Assembly: GCA_016800925.1 (NCBI GenBank)
Contig: JABCPU010000047.1
Span: forward strand, 124,001-188,000
Source: Suillus spraguei
Taxonomy: Eukaryota; Basidiomycota; Agaricomycetes; Boletales; Suillaceae
Reading direction: 5' to 3'
Length of the DNA stretch: 64,000 nt
Shown piece by piece: positions 36,647 to 47,575 of the stretch. The notes below the pieces were generated by a model that was not told the origin of the DNA, did no database searches, and was given only the letters and a program-made list of their open reading frames with translations. The position numbers were made by a program, and so were the translations under genes. Numbering within the stretch: the first letter of the stretch is position 1; the number at the start of each line of letters is the position of its first letter.

Positions 36647-37261
36647 TAGCGCCCTGACTTTGGGGATTCTCGTTTGTACGAGACAGCAGGTTTGTGGAGA
36701 CGCGTCCCGCAACATTTTGTCGTCATTGGCCAAGGAAACTCAAATACTAGAGGGAAGGGAACTGCAGCATGTCGTTTTCTGGAGGATAGCGACACAACGT
36801 GACAGCCGAGGGCGCACTCGATGCACTAAATCATTGTCGACGGCTCCACCTAGCCTGTTACTGAATACCGCCAATCGCAAACAACCGTTGGAGTTTTCCT
36901 TTGCGATGCACGACGGACCTTTAATGATCAAGGACATCATCCAGAGTTTGTATTGATGATCAGCCTGCCATACTGCCGTGGGCGATGGAAGGGGACCCGA
37001 CAAATTGATTCATTTCGCTGCAATTCCCTGGATTTCTCCGTGTCACTGGTTCATTGGTTCCATGCGGTCTGTTGACGAGGTCGTAAATCATGTCTGCTTT
37101 TTACAGCAACCTGGTTGACGGTCAGGAAGATTGGACTACGCGCACTCTACAATGACTTTGCACAAGGTTGTGAAATTGACATGCAAGAAGATTCCGTTCG
37201 GATAGATTGATTTTTATTCACATCATTTTCATGTTCCCTAGAGGTGTTGACAGACAACTTG
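36647..37261. other. Spacer upstream of the mtIF2 pseudogene
   Basis: No gene is supported. The frame at 36,660-36,956 has no recognised domain, and no GTPase-domain remnant of IF-2 was found here. Confidence 0.35.
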
Positions 37262-38208
37262 GTCTATATACAGTAAAACATGCCGTACGTGCAGAGCAAG
37301 ATGGGCCAGCCTACGGGCATGTCATCGAATCGAGGATGCACAAAGCTCTTGGGTAGGTTCAAAAGCGCTATATCATCCTCGATTAACCCCCCATTCATTT
37401 ACAGGCCTACTGCGACAGTTCTGGTTTTACGTGGATGTTTAACTCCTGGTGCTCACATCCTGGCAGGCACATCTTCCGGGAAAGTCCGTCTTATGTCGGA
37501 TTCATCAGGCGCACCTGTTAAGGCCGCATATCCTGGAATGGCGGTCACCGTGTCTGGGTGGCGGTCACTTCCGAGCGCAGGTGATGAAGTTGTGCAGGGT
37601 AACGAGGGCGACGTAAAGAAAGCTCTTGCAAATAGGGTTAGGAAAAAGGAAGTGGAAACCGTTTTGATTGATGCGGAGGCAATTAATATCGCGCGCGCTG
37701 CGGAGCGCGAAAGAGTCCGGAAGGAAGAGGATAAGAGTCATGATGTGAGGAATGTATTAGATGGCGGCCCTAAAGAGCTCCGGCTAGTGATCAAAGGTGA
37801 TGTGAGCGGGAGTGTCGAGGCCGTTGTGGGCGCGCTGGAGGGCATCGGGAATGAAAAGGCTCGCGTTAAGGTCGTATCCACAGGGGTAGGGGATGTAATG
37901 GAGAGCGATGTGATGATGGCCAAGGCTGCTGAGGGTAGGGACCCGAGTTGTGATAATTTATTTGGGGTCGACATGCTGATACCGCGCAGACAGGTATAAT
38001 TGTCGCCTTTTCGGTCGAAACTCCGCGTTCAGTGGAGACTGACTGTTGCGACACAGAACCATGCATGTCCCAATTTACTCGCCAAAAATCATATATCGGA
38101 TCATGAGGTCCGAGACCGCGTCACCGCATGACTCTGCTGCCTTGCACCTATGAGACTAAATTTACCGGCGAGGCAACTGTTTTACAACTTTTTGATATCC
38201 ACCACGTT
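37262..38208 (+). pseudogene. 5'-truncated mitochondrial translation initiation factor IF-2
   Basis: Intact IF-2 is a GTPase that brings initiator tRNA to the mitoribosome. Only domain II onward remains: VRAEQDGPAYGHVIESRM, then over an intron (GTAGGT to TTACAG at about 37,350-37,410) GPTATVLVLRG, LTPGAHILAGTSSGKVRLMS, KAAYPGMAVTVSGWRSLP and GPKELRLVIKGDVSGSVEAV. The block ending MESDVMMAKAAE splices by an intron (about 37,932-37,993) to TGIIVAFSVETPRSVE. After that the match continues in other frames: HVPIYSPKIIYRIM, EVRDRVTA and TYETKFTGEATVLQLFDIHH. At least three frame changes and the absent G domain make it non-functional. The retained introns show a DNA-level duplication, not a retrocopy. 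Confidence 0.88.
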
Positions 38209-38481
38209 CAAAGCTGCTGTTCAAAGTATCGATCGACGAATGATTCGCCCCATGAGTCAAGGTTCATTCTGCTATCTAACTTGCTTACATAATCGATCGT
38301 CTAGTGATTGACCCAGGATTTGCGCAGCCATTCTCTCTGACGTACTTACAAATACTGTCACACTCCTGCCTAATTTGTAATTCATCATAAATTTTTGGTG
38401 TCACGTGTCGTATGCCTAAGTGCTGGAATGTCAGCGTGTCACAGTCACACAGGGGTGTCGAATTGAAATTGATTCCTACAG

Positions 38482-38767
38482 TAGTAAAGCCTTCGGCAAT
38501 TATTCCTTTAGGTTGCCAGCTAATTAACGTGTCTGTAGGTTCCCTTCACTGTAAGCGACCTCGCTCATTTCCACACAATCCGACCTATCATGCGTCCACC
38601 GTTATTGGGATAAATTAGATACGGCCTCGTCAAGTTTCTCAGAAAGAAGTCTTAGTTTCCTATCACCGACCGAAGGTGTTGAAGTAATCTACTTACAGGC
38701 TCGCATATAAAGGAGGACGGTATTGTGTCGCTCTCAGCCCTCAGCCTCTCGACATTTGCGTGCGGTT
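38482..38767 (+). repeat. Tandem duplication copy 1, left part
   Basis: Nearly identical to 40,676-40,965 (starts TAGTAAAGCCTTCGGCAAT). The copy is interrupted at its right edge by the non-autonomous hAT insertion. Confidence 0.9.
38760..38767 (+). repeat. Target-site duplication, left (GTGCGGTT)
   Basis: Matches GTGCGATT at 40,027-40,034 in 7 of 8 positions. Confidence 0.7.
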
Positions 38768-40026
38768 TAGTGCTGCCGCAGTCCGGTTCCGAACCTCGGT
38801 TCGAACCTGAACCTTTCCGAACTGGACGCATGGTCCGGTCCAAGATTCGGCCAAGACTCAGAACCGAACCTTTCCAGGGGTTCGGGGTTCGGGCTGGTAG
38901 TGAATAGGTTCGAACCCGTTCGAACCTCTTTTTTGTAGGCTTCACACTTTGTTAAAAATAAGTAAGTATTTACTAGGTGTCTATATTGTCGCATCAAAAT
39001 GTCTCAATCTAACGTTGATTGCGGAAATCCAAATGTGCTTACAAATATTTGGGCCACTGCTGTGGCTTCCAAACAGAAAGTGCGCATCAAACTACACTTA
39101 CTACTAGTATGGACAGCCAGATCACCATGCTCTACTTCCAAGGCTTCCACTTCTCAGAACCTTCCTGCACTCTTTTGGACTTGTCTGAACTCACCTGCAT
39201 TCATTTATGCTCCCTTGTGCTCATTTGGATTTGCCTGGACTTGCCTGCATTCGTTTGGACCTACCTGGACTTGCATGTTGCCTGCATCCATCTGCGCTTG
39301 CCTGCACTCTTTTGCACTTGCCTGCACTCGTTTGGACTTGCATGTTGCCTGCATTCATCTGCGCTTGCCTGCACTCTTTTGCACTTGCCTGCACTCATTT
39401 GGACCTGCCTGGACTTGCATGCAGTCTGTGCTTGCCTATGCTCATTTGGACTCACATGGACTTGTCTGTATTCGTCTGGACTCGTCTGTATTCGTCTGGA
39501 CTTGTCTGTGCTTGCCTACCCTCATTTAGACTCACATAGACTTCGTCTGCTTGCCTGCACTCGTTTGAACTTGCCTGAGCTTATCTGCCTGTGTCTGCTC
39601 TCGCCTGTACCTCCGCTCCTCTCATTTTGGCGCCTTCAGGTGTCGTTCGCATATGTTCAAGCCACGTCAGCATTTGCTGATGTGCGCTGGGCATATGAGT
39701 TAAGCACTGACAAAGGGCTCCCTCTGTCGTCCCGTACTCGTCTGAGCCACGTCAGCAGTTGCTGACGTGCACTGGGCGTCTGCGCATGGCATTCGTGGTG
39801 TTGGGAATGGCGTGGTGGAGCTCTCATGGTCTTGAGAGACCTCTGCAACAAAATAGGCAGCCCATCGTCTGCAAGCTTAGTCGAACCTGGTTCGAACCCG
39901 AACCCGAACGCGTTCAGAGACGTTCGGTCCAGGGTTGACCAAATGGCTGAACCGAACCATAGGTTCGGTTTGGCGTTCAAAAAATTTGCCACAAAAACCG
40001 GACCGAACCGGACGTCGGCACCACTA
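38768..40026. mobile_element. Non-autonomous hAT element carrying a minisatellite
   Basis: Ends are TAGTGCTGCCGCAGTCCGG and the inverse of TAGTGGTGCCGACGTCCGG, matching the termini of the full hAT at 42,558. It is flanked by an 8 bp duplication with one mismatch. Both subterminal zones contain repeated TTCGAA/GGTTCGAACC motifs (38,790-38,930 and 39,890-39,975). The interior holds a minisatellite at about 39,160-39,600 and two palindromes. No transposase, so it would depend on a related full element. Length 1,259 bp. Confidence 0.88.
39160..39600 (+). repeat. Minisatellite of TTGCCTGCACTC-type units
   Basis: Roughly 20 bp units of the form CTTGCCTGCACTCRTTTGGA recur about twenty times with variation, and a longer unit of about 85 bp (TTGCATGTTGCCTGCATYCA...) occurs twice. 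All three plus frames stay open, giving long spurious frames rich in Leu, Cys and His. Confidence 0.85.
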
Positions 40027-40034
40027 GTGCGATT

Positions 40035-40297
40035 TCTACTGTTTTGGCTATGAACGCTTTCCCAGTAAGCTGCATCCTACCTGACTTGACGCTCATCCTG
40101 ACGGAACTCTTAGAATGGCAGTCGAGTCTTCTTTTGGCGGTGAATCAAGTACGGTACTGTGCAAGCCACCAACCGTATGGCTGATGTAGGATTTCTCCGC
40201 CATTCTGGAAGATATTCTTTTAATGAACGATCTTACAGGGTACTCAGATTGTGGTGGCAAAAGTAGATGGGGAAGGCCATGCACAGTTATCGTGGGC
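40035..40297 (+). repeat. Tandem duplication copy 1, right part
   Basis: Continues copy 1 after the hAT insertion and matches about 40,966-41,232. Confidence 0.88.
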
Positions 40298-40675
40298 TAC
40301 TAGTTGATGGAGGGGAACTATTTGACATGTGGCTACTTACCTGTACGTATATGTTCTGGTATAACATTGAGCCCGTGCACTTCCAGAGTCTGCGTGCGTG
40401 GCGCACGGATTGTCACGTGTTAGCCGCATGGGTGAACAAATTAAAATGTTATATCTAACCATATATTGCTAACAATCGCAACAATCTCTGTAAATCTGGC
40501 GGGGGGATTACTTGGAAAAGAGGTGCTGTCTTTTGGGTCTGTACCTCAGCTTCTCAGACCTCATTCATTCAAAATTCCTTTTCAATGGGGAGGCATTGCA
40601 TTTGATTTAAAGTTCAGCCTCATCGGCATTCTCGAACGGCGAGGCGAATCTCGAGATCATCCGTCTGAATGAAAT
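40298..40675. other. Spacer between duplication copies
   Basis: Unique sequence between the two copies of the tandem duplication; no gene seen. Confidence 0.4.
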
Positions 40676-41232
40676 TAGTAAAGCCTTCGGCAATTGTTCC
40701 TTTAGGTTGCCAGCCAATTAACGTGTCTGTAGGTTCCCTTCACTGTAAGCGACCTCGCTCATTTCCACACAATCCGACCTATCATGCGTCCACCGTTATT
40801 GGGACAAATTAGACACGGCCTCGTCAAGTTTCTCAGAAAGAAGTCTTAGTTCCCTATCACCGACCGAAGGTGTTGAAGTAATCTACTTACAGGCTCGCAT
40901 ATAAAGGAGGACGGTATTGTGTCTCTCTCAGCCCTCAGCCTCTCAAAACTCGACATTTGTCTACTGTTTTTACTATGAACGCTTTCCCAGTAAGCTGCAT
41001 CCTGCCTGACTCGACACTCATCCTGACCGTACTCTCAGAATGGTACTCGAGTCTGCTACTACTGGGCACCTGACCATAAAATCAAGTATGGTACTGTGCA
41101 GGCACCAATCGTATGGCTGATGTAGGATTTCTACGCCATCCTGGAAGATATTCTTCTAATGAACGATCTTACAGGGTACCCAGATTGTGGTGGTGAAAGT
41201 AGATGGGGAAGGCCATGCACAGTTACCGTGGG
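40676..41232 (+). repeat. Tandem duplication copy 2, without the insertion
   Basis: 557 bp matching 38,482-38,767 plus 40,035-40,297. It includes the site corresponding to the hAT insertion but lacks both the element and about 9 bp around the target (CGACATTTG followed directly by TCTACTG). Confidence 0.9.
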
Positions 41233-42549
41233 TCTCCGCTGATTCATAAATGATGTCATTCTCTAATGACATATGTTCACAGAGTGTCCAGCCTCGTAAA
41301 AGTAAATCAATGAGATTCGCGACCTATAGAGCCTGCCCACTTAGGGTTATTTATTGCATTGCATATCCCGCATCCCGCATTCATGGACCTTAGAATCATC
41401 ACATCACTAGTATTCTATTCATTCGTCTCGCGCACATGTACCTTGTCCGTTTATATCTGGTGATCGATTTCTTGCACTTAAGTCGGGGAGGTTGATCCTG
41501 GGATCAATCAATCTGTTGGGATACGCCTTCCAAGTCGCGTGACATCATGTGAGTTACCAAGGGATTGTAAACTGATAAATCCGGCGAGAGCATTTTGCAG
41601 CCTCAGAAACCGCATGTCTTTGATTTTCCAATAAACAGTTCATGATTGTCCCGCACAATTGGGGTGACCACTAGTGACCGTTGACCAGGTAGAATAACAG
41701 AGGGGCTTCTTCGCGGATGCAAAAAAATCACATTATTGCTATAAATCGAGGATAGATCGGGATTCACGGGGGTTTCCTTCGACAAATGGGGCTCGTAGAA
41801 AGAAAAAAAATACTCAGGCCTGGCAAGTGACCTTCTAGATATTGACGATCGAGCCATTTTTAACCTCGAATCCCATTTTGTTGTGTTCCTCGCTTCGCTG
41901 AATTTTTGGGTATCAAGTCCCATACACATTGGGAGAAATGATACATATGTTATCAGTTGTTGAATGGCGGTGAATCGAAGAGTGGATACGTAGCAGAAGA
42001 CTTGGACGTTCAACGAATGTTCAACATGCAAATAACGGGTTCAATGGTCTAAGAAGTTAACTAACGTAATTTACATGTGCACTATTAACCCTACTCAATA
42101 ACAGTTTATTTCGCCAGTTTGTTTTTTTGGACGCTCATAATGAAATAAACTGGAATTAACTGTCAACTAAGGTTCGGACACTGTTCCTGACACGGAGAGT
42201 GAAATGCGAGCAGCCGCACAACTTGCCGACGCTTTGCCGTGAACTCGCACCAGTACCATCATGGCGCGCGATAACTCAGTACATCGACGACATCAGCGCC
42301 AACGGATAAGCAAGAGAGAATCCACCACGAACCTCTTGGAAAGTCTCGCCATTATTATGTATAGCAACAAAGAGAAGCCGATCCAAAATTTAATCGAGTT
42401 TAATCTGGGTTACACAAGGGTAATTGGACGAGTCTGTTCTACAGCAGACCCTTTTCTCCCTTTGGGTCTTCCAATGTTTCTTCGTCTTGGGCCTTGCCTT
42501 TTGCCCCTGCGGCTTTTGCCCTGTGCATTTCGCCATGACGAACTTGCCG
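41233..42549. other. Spacer with unassigned frames left of the hAT element
   Basis: A minus-strand frame at 41,603-42,031 (142 residues) and a plus-strand frame at 42,261-42,560 have no recognisable features. The plus frame runs into the hAT insertion, so if it was ever coding it is interrupted. No product is assigned. Confidence 0.3.
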
Positions 42550-42557
42550 TTCGCGAT
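42550..42557 (+). repeat. Target-site duplication, left (TTCGCGAT)
   Basis: Exact match to 47,984-47,991, 8 bp as expected for hAT insertions. Confidence 0.92.
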
Positions 42558-42785
42558 TAGTGCTGCCGAAGTCCGGTTCGGTTAGGTTCATCACCCTATA
42601 TCTGCGAACCCCGAACTCGACCAGTGGTCAGGTTCAAGCAAGATGGGCGAACCCTGGACCGGACGCCTTCGAACGCGTTCGCAAGGGTTCAGTTCAGGTT
42701 CAGAACGCGTTCGAACCCTCGAACCGTTGATTTAATTAGCAAAAAAAAATCAAAACAAAAATGACATGTACAATACGAATAGCTA

Positions 42786-45700
42786 CTAGAACTCTTCATT
42801 GACATCGACGCGGTTATCATAAGGAGTGGCGAATTCAGCCTGGGCTGTTGCAGAGATGTGACCTTGGCGGTATGCGCTCTTGAGCAATTGAAGAGCCTCG
42901 AATGTTGTTGGCTTCAAACAGCTGCGACGCACGGTCCCAGTAACACCGCCGCTTGAAAATGCTCTCTCAGACGCAACAGCTGATCCCTGAATGGCGAGGT
43001 AGTCCTTTGCAATGCGGGAAATAGTTGGGTATTGTATAGAATGGTGCTTTAAAGTTTTTTGAATCATGTCAGTACGAAAGCAATACAAATAAAATAACGA
43101 GACGTACACCCCACCAAGCCACCACATTGTTGACGTCCTCGAGCGGTGCATCTAGATAGTCCTCGAGTTCTTGACGAGGCCTTCGTGTGGTTGCGTCATT
43201 CACGACACGCAATTTGACAGAGCTTCGCATCCAATTATGGCCATACGAGCCTTGGCGAGCAAGCGAGGGAGGTGCAGTAACAGACGGCTCTGCAGGAGCC
43301 TGCGAGGGAGTACTACTGCGATGATACATATCAAACTATGTAAGATTAGTATACAATTGACAGAAATGAGTGATGAGCGATGTACTGTGCTCTCGAGGCA
43401 TTGCATGCCTTGTTTGAAAAAATGAGCGGTCCATTTGTCTTTTGCGTACGCGACCTTGTAGTTGGGGTCCAGCGCTACACCAACAAGGTCAATGATGTTC
43501 AAAGGCATTAGAATAGATATGAGATACATACCGAGACAAATGAAATATACATCTGTGTCGTCAGTCTTACTATACCACTTGTGGAGATTAGTGACACCAG
43601 CTTCAATGGCCGTTGAGAAACGGGCAAATTTTGACACGTTCGCCATGTTTTGCAAAGTGTCTTGAAGACATTCGAGCACTGGAATGGTTCTCCATACGGT
43701 TGGTTCACGTGTGGCAGAGAAGCTCTGTTGAGCATCTGCCGGCTCCTTGGTGTGCGGTGTGCAGCACATAAGCATAATTGCAGAAGGTAGAGAGAAATGA
43801 CTTACCTGGAGAACTTCACGGATCAACTCCAACTCTGCCCACTCGTGTGCTGAAAGCCTGAAATCCGCGTATGATTTTCCCTTCAGATTTGGGACCTTGT
43901 TGCTGTCATCAGCGAGCTGGATGAATCTGTTTACTCCCTAATAATCAAGTCAGTAATGTGTTCATGTAGTCGGTAGTAGACAACTTACTTTGCGCAATTT
44001 AAAAAAACGCTCTAACATATTAAAAAGAGATGCCCAACGTGTGCGGACCCATTTCAAAAGCTCCAATGGGGGCTCGTTCACCTCCTTGCAGCACTTTTGA
44101 AGGAAGACACGAGCTTGAGGAGACTTCCGGACCTAAACAAAGGTCTCGTGTCAGTACTATACAATAGCAGATAGATCATTAAAGAGCTTACCTGCGCTAC
44201 AAATGCAAGCACCTTGCCAATAGTGTCACCAACGTCAAATTCAACACTTTCCTCGCCATCCTCATCCTCGTCTTCAGCTTGAGCTGCCTTCTTGTGCAAG
44301 ATGCTTGCCGGTGTAGGAGCCACTTCTTCAACGAAGTGTTTTGCAACTAAGTGGAGTGCGTGCTCCATACAACTGAATATTCATCAGTAATCTCAACTTC
44401 AGTACTTAATGAACGAACTTACCGTACTCGATGCTCAATTGGTTTCCACTCCACTCCGAAAGGGTCAATAGAGGTCGCGACCATCTCAATGGCAGTATCG
44501 TTATTTGATGCGTTATCAGCTGTGAACCACCCGAGCTTTGTGCGGATGTCGTATTTGTTGATGTTCTCAATCAAAATCTTCCCGATGTTCGCGCCGCTGT
44601 GATTGCCGTGAATGGGTGCGAACGCGAGCTGCTCCACCTTGAGTTCCCACTCATGAGGGTTTTCGGCTGGAGAATCTATGTAATGCGCTGTAATTGACAG
44701 AAAAGGGTGACCAGGAAAAGACGTCCAAGAGTCGAATGTCATGGAAATTTTGCTATCGACACGGCTGGGCTGAGCTTCTCTTTCACGCGCTCGACTGCCA
44801 GCTTTGCACGTTCGAGTATTTCATCCCGAGTTTTGGTACGGTGGGGAATGTCTCGGTCTGAAAGTGATGGCCGGAGATATTGAAGTAGGCGGCGGAAGGG
44901 TCCTTTATCTACAAGTTGAAAGGCCTATAATGTCGTATGAGTGTCTTAAAATATATCAAAAATGAGAGTCGCTCACCTCATCTTCGGCAACAATGAGTTC
45001 GACAATATAATCCATGAGTCCAGCCTTTGTGAATGCAGGAATCTTGGGAGTAAGTGAGGTGTCCAAGGTAGCCTGCGGCACGTCTGCTTTGCAGTTACGA
45101 GGGATTGCACGATCGTGCATCGTGAGACCCCGTTGTTCACAGCGGTCCTTGTAGATAGGGTAATGGCACTTGGGATTCCGTGCAATGTGCGTGCGTCGAG
45201 TCGAAATACCCCCCTTAAAAAAGCACTGGTGAAGCGGAACATTGTTAGCCTTGCATACCTCACACCACCACCCATTTTCACACTCCTGGGTGTGGGGGTT
45301 AACACGATCTTTCTCGAAAGTAAAGATCGTGGTCAAATCGGCACTGCGTTCGACCTTCTTGAGGGATTTACGGTCTTCACGATCCTGGTCACCAAGCTTC
45401 TTTGTCTTTTGGTAAGCTTCCTCGTTCTCGTTCTCATCGTCTTCCTCATCATCTGTAAAATCCTCAAGTGGAGGGGCTTCTTCTTCGGCATTGTATTCAT
45501 CACTGTCGTTGTCGTCACGCTCTTCATTCCTGGTGCGCATGAGTGCTTTCTTGGGTGCGGGGCAGGAGGTCCTACAGCTGACCGTTTGGCTGGGATACTG
45601 CTGGCAGTCTCCCGGATCTTCTCTGTAGGCTTGACAGCGCGGCCTGAACGACGAATGAATGAATTGAGAGTGCCTTTGGATGGAGGAGGGGGAGGGAGGA

Positions 45701-47575
45701 TGGTAGTGTCATCATCTGGGTCGTGTATCCACTCCATCTCTTCAGCGCTTTTCAACGAACCGTCAGGACGACGGGCTGGTGCAGACAACTCGAACATAGT
45801 TACAGCAGGGAGTGCAAATGTTGAACCTATACCACAAGTGAATATATACAGTGGCTCAAAAAACTGTCCGCATGTTTTGGCATTTTTCACTATCTATAAT
45901 ATTGTGTGAGAACAAACAAATGCCTCAAAAACATGCTTATACCACATTGTAGTATGGCTTCAGGGCTTTCATTTGAGCCCTACGCCGTGGGAATCGGTGG
46001 AGATATGGTGGAGATACAAGGCTCACAAAATGGTGACTCATGCGGACAGTTTTTTGACTCAAGTATTTTACAGTAATAACCAGGTATTCTAGTATTTTGT
46101 ATGACCTCCCTTGGCTTTAATTACTGCCTCTATCCTTCTAGGCATACTCTCAATTAATTTCTGGCAATCCTCAGCTGTGATCTTCCCCCATTCCACTGCT
46201 ACTCTCTCCCAAAGCTCCCATACTCCTTTAGGGGGGTTTTCATAGGCTTGAAGCTTTTTCTTGAGTGTTCCCCAGAGATGTTCAATGACATTGACATCAG
46301 GAGACTGTGCTGGCCAGTCAAGAACATTGATGTTATGTTCTTCAAACCATTCCCTAGCTCTTCTGGATGTGTGCTTGGGATCATTATCCTGTTGGAAAAT
46401 GATATCTTCTTCATCAATCCCTGATTCTGCCAAGCTAGGCAGCAAGTGGTCATTTAAAATGTCCACATACTGCTCAGCATTCATCTTCCCCTCAACCTCA
46501 GCAAGCATTCCCACACCATTCCATCCCATACAGCCCCATACCATTAAAGAACCTCCTCCAAACTTGACAGTCCCATTAACCTCTCTGTCTGTTAGGCCAT
46601 CTCCCTTCTTTTTCCATACATACACCTTCCCATCTGACCCAATCCTATTGATTTTGGTCTCATCTGACCATATAACACGCTTCCAGTCCTCTACAGTCCA
46701 GTGTTGATGAGCTAAGGCAAAGGCTAGTCTTCTCTGCCTATGTTTGATGGAGAGAAGAGGCTTTTTCTTCTTTGTTACTGCCTTGAGATGAGCTGCCTTG
46801 AGAACATTCCTCACAGTTTGTGAAGAGACAGGGGTAGTGATGGTGGAATTGATATAATGGGTGGCTTGGACAGCATTATCAGCCTTTCCTGTAGTGATAT
46901 GTTGGATAATAGCCCTTTTGTCAGTAGAGGTAAGCTTGGATGGACATCCTCCACAAGAGTTTTCCTTGTCTGGGTGGCTTTCTTTGATGAACTTGGCCAC
47001 AGTGGACTTGCATACTCCAGTTCTAGAGGAAATTTGGCGAGCAGAGAGGCCAGCATAAGACAGAGAGAGGATATTATCTCTTTGAGCAGAGGAGATGGCT
47101 TTCATGGTGATTATGACTATGATACATGAGATATTCTGGTTTATATAGTTAGATATAGTCATAAAATAACATAATGACACCACTTTATAATTTATATAAT
47201 AGTGGCATGATTTTTATGGTGTCATAAATAATGATTTATATAGTTTTAATATACACTCAAAAAACTGTCCACATGAGTCATCATTTTATAAGCCTTATAT
47301 CTCCACCATATCTCCGCCGATTCCCACGGTGTAGGGCTCAAATAAAAGCCCTGAAGCCATACTACAATGTGGTATAAGTATGTCCTTGAGGAATTTGTTC
47401 ATTCTCACACAATATCATAGATAGTGAAAAATGTCAAAACATGCGGACAGTTTTTTGAGCCACTGTATATCTCAAACTAAATAAAAAAATGTTGCGCACC
47501 TTCAAGTTCCAAAATGACAATCCATTGCGCAAACTTGGTGGAAAACCCAGGAATCACCACAGTAGTAGGTATATT
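42786..47575 (-). CDS. hAT-family transposase (5' exon not resolved)
   Basis: This catalyses cut-and-paste movement of the surrounding element. The leftmost exon I can place (47,575-47,500) reads IPTTVVIPGFSTKFAQWIVI and joins GSTFALPAVTMFELSAPARR over the intron now holding Tc1. A zinc-finger-like segment follows (NGWWCEVCKANNVPLHQCFF; RTHIARNPKCHYP). The catalytic core shows ISMTFDSWTSFPGHPFLSIT (first Asp), LGWFTADNASNNDTAIEMV (second Asp), and the C-terminal hATC dimerisation block YPTISRIAKDYLAIQGSAVA then SERAFSSGG (Glu). It ends NRVDVNEEF at 42,786. Around 45,540-45,600 a frame change is needed; a 49 nt GT-AG intron (GTATCC...CCCAAG) would solve it, or it is a 1-base lesion. The first exon and ATG (near 47,640) are uncertain. 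Confidence 0.88.
45849..47465 (-). mobile_element. Intact Tc1/mariner transposon nested in the hAT
   Basis: 1,617 bp, begins CAGTGGCTCAAAAAACTGTC, ends with the inverse, and is flanked by TA on both sides. TIRs are long (left 45,849-46,066; right 47,251-47,465) and similar throughout. Each TIR also ends internally with an inverted copy of its own tip (CTCAAAAAACTGTCC motif). It carries one uninterrupted transposase gene. Confidence 0.96.
46089..47105 (-). CDS. Tc1/mariner transposase, DD34E
   Basis: A 338-residue enzyme, the usual length for Tc1. I start at ATG 47,103-47,105 (MKAISSAQRDNILSLSYAGL) because the longer frame begins at a GTG. The N-terminal paired-like HTH reads GLSARQISSRTGVCKSTVAK, followed by a second basic HTH (VSSQTVRNVLKAAHLKAVTK). 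Catalytic residues: Asp in IWSDETKI, Asp in IIFQQDNDPKHTS, Glu in PDVNVIEHLWGTL; I count 34 residues between the last two. The Gly-rich box KFGGGSLMVWGCMGWNGVG is present. It ends KAKGGHTKY and a stop at 46,089. There are no stops or frameshifts, so it may be active. Confidence 0.95.
   Translation of the reverse strand: MKAISSAQRDNILSLSYAGLSARQISSRTGVCKSTVAKFIKESHPDKENSCGGCPSKLTSTDKRAIIQHITTGKADNAVQATHYINSTITTPVSSQTVRNVLKAAHLKAVTKKKKPLLSIKHRQRRLAFALAHQHWTVEDWKRVIWSDETKINRIGSDGKVYVWKKKGDGLTDREVNGTVKFGGGSLMVWGCMGWNGVGMLAEVEGKMNAEQYVDILNDHLLPSLAESGIDEEDIIFQQDNDPKHTSRRAREWFEEHNINVLDWPAQSPDVNVIEHLWGTLKKKLQAYENPPKGVWELWERVAVEWGKITAEDCQKLIESMPRRIEAVIKAKGGHTKY

Noticed and set aside
36660..36956. 98-residue frame as a missing GTPase part of mtIF2
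   Set aside because: No G-domain motifs (P-loop, switch II) in any frame.
38790..38930. tRNA gene suggested by GGTTCGAACC motifs
   Set aside because: No cloverleaf, acceptor stem or A-box; the motif repeats many times in both hAT subterminal regions.
39019..39765. Long Cys/Leu/His-rich frame of 248 residues, and overlapping frames in the other two phases
   Set aside because: All frames are open because of the minisatellite; they are translations of a repeat, not a protein.
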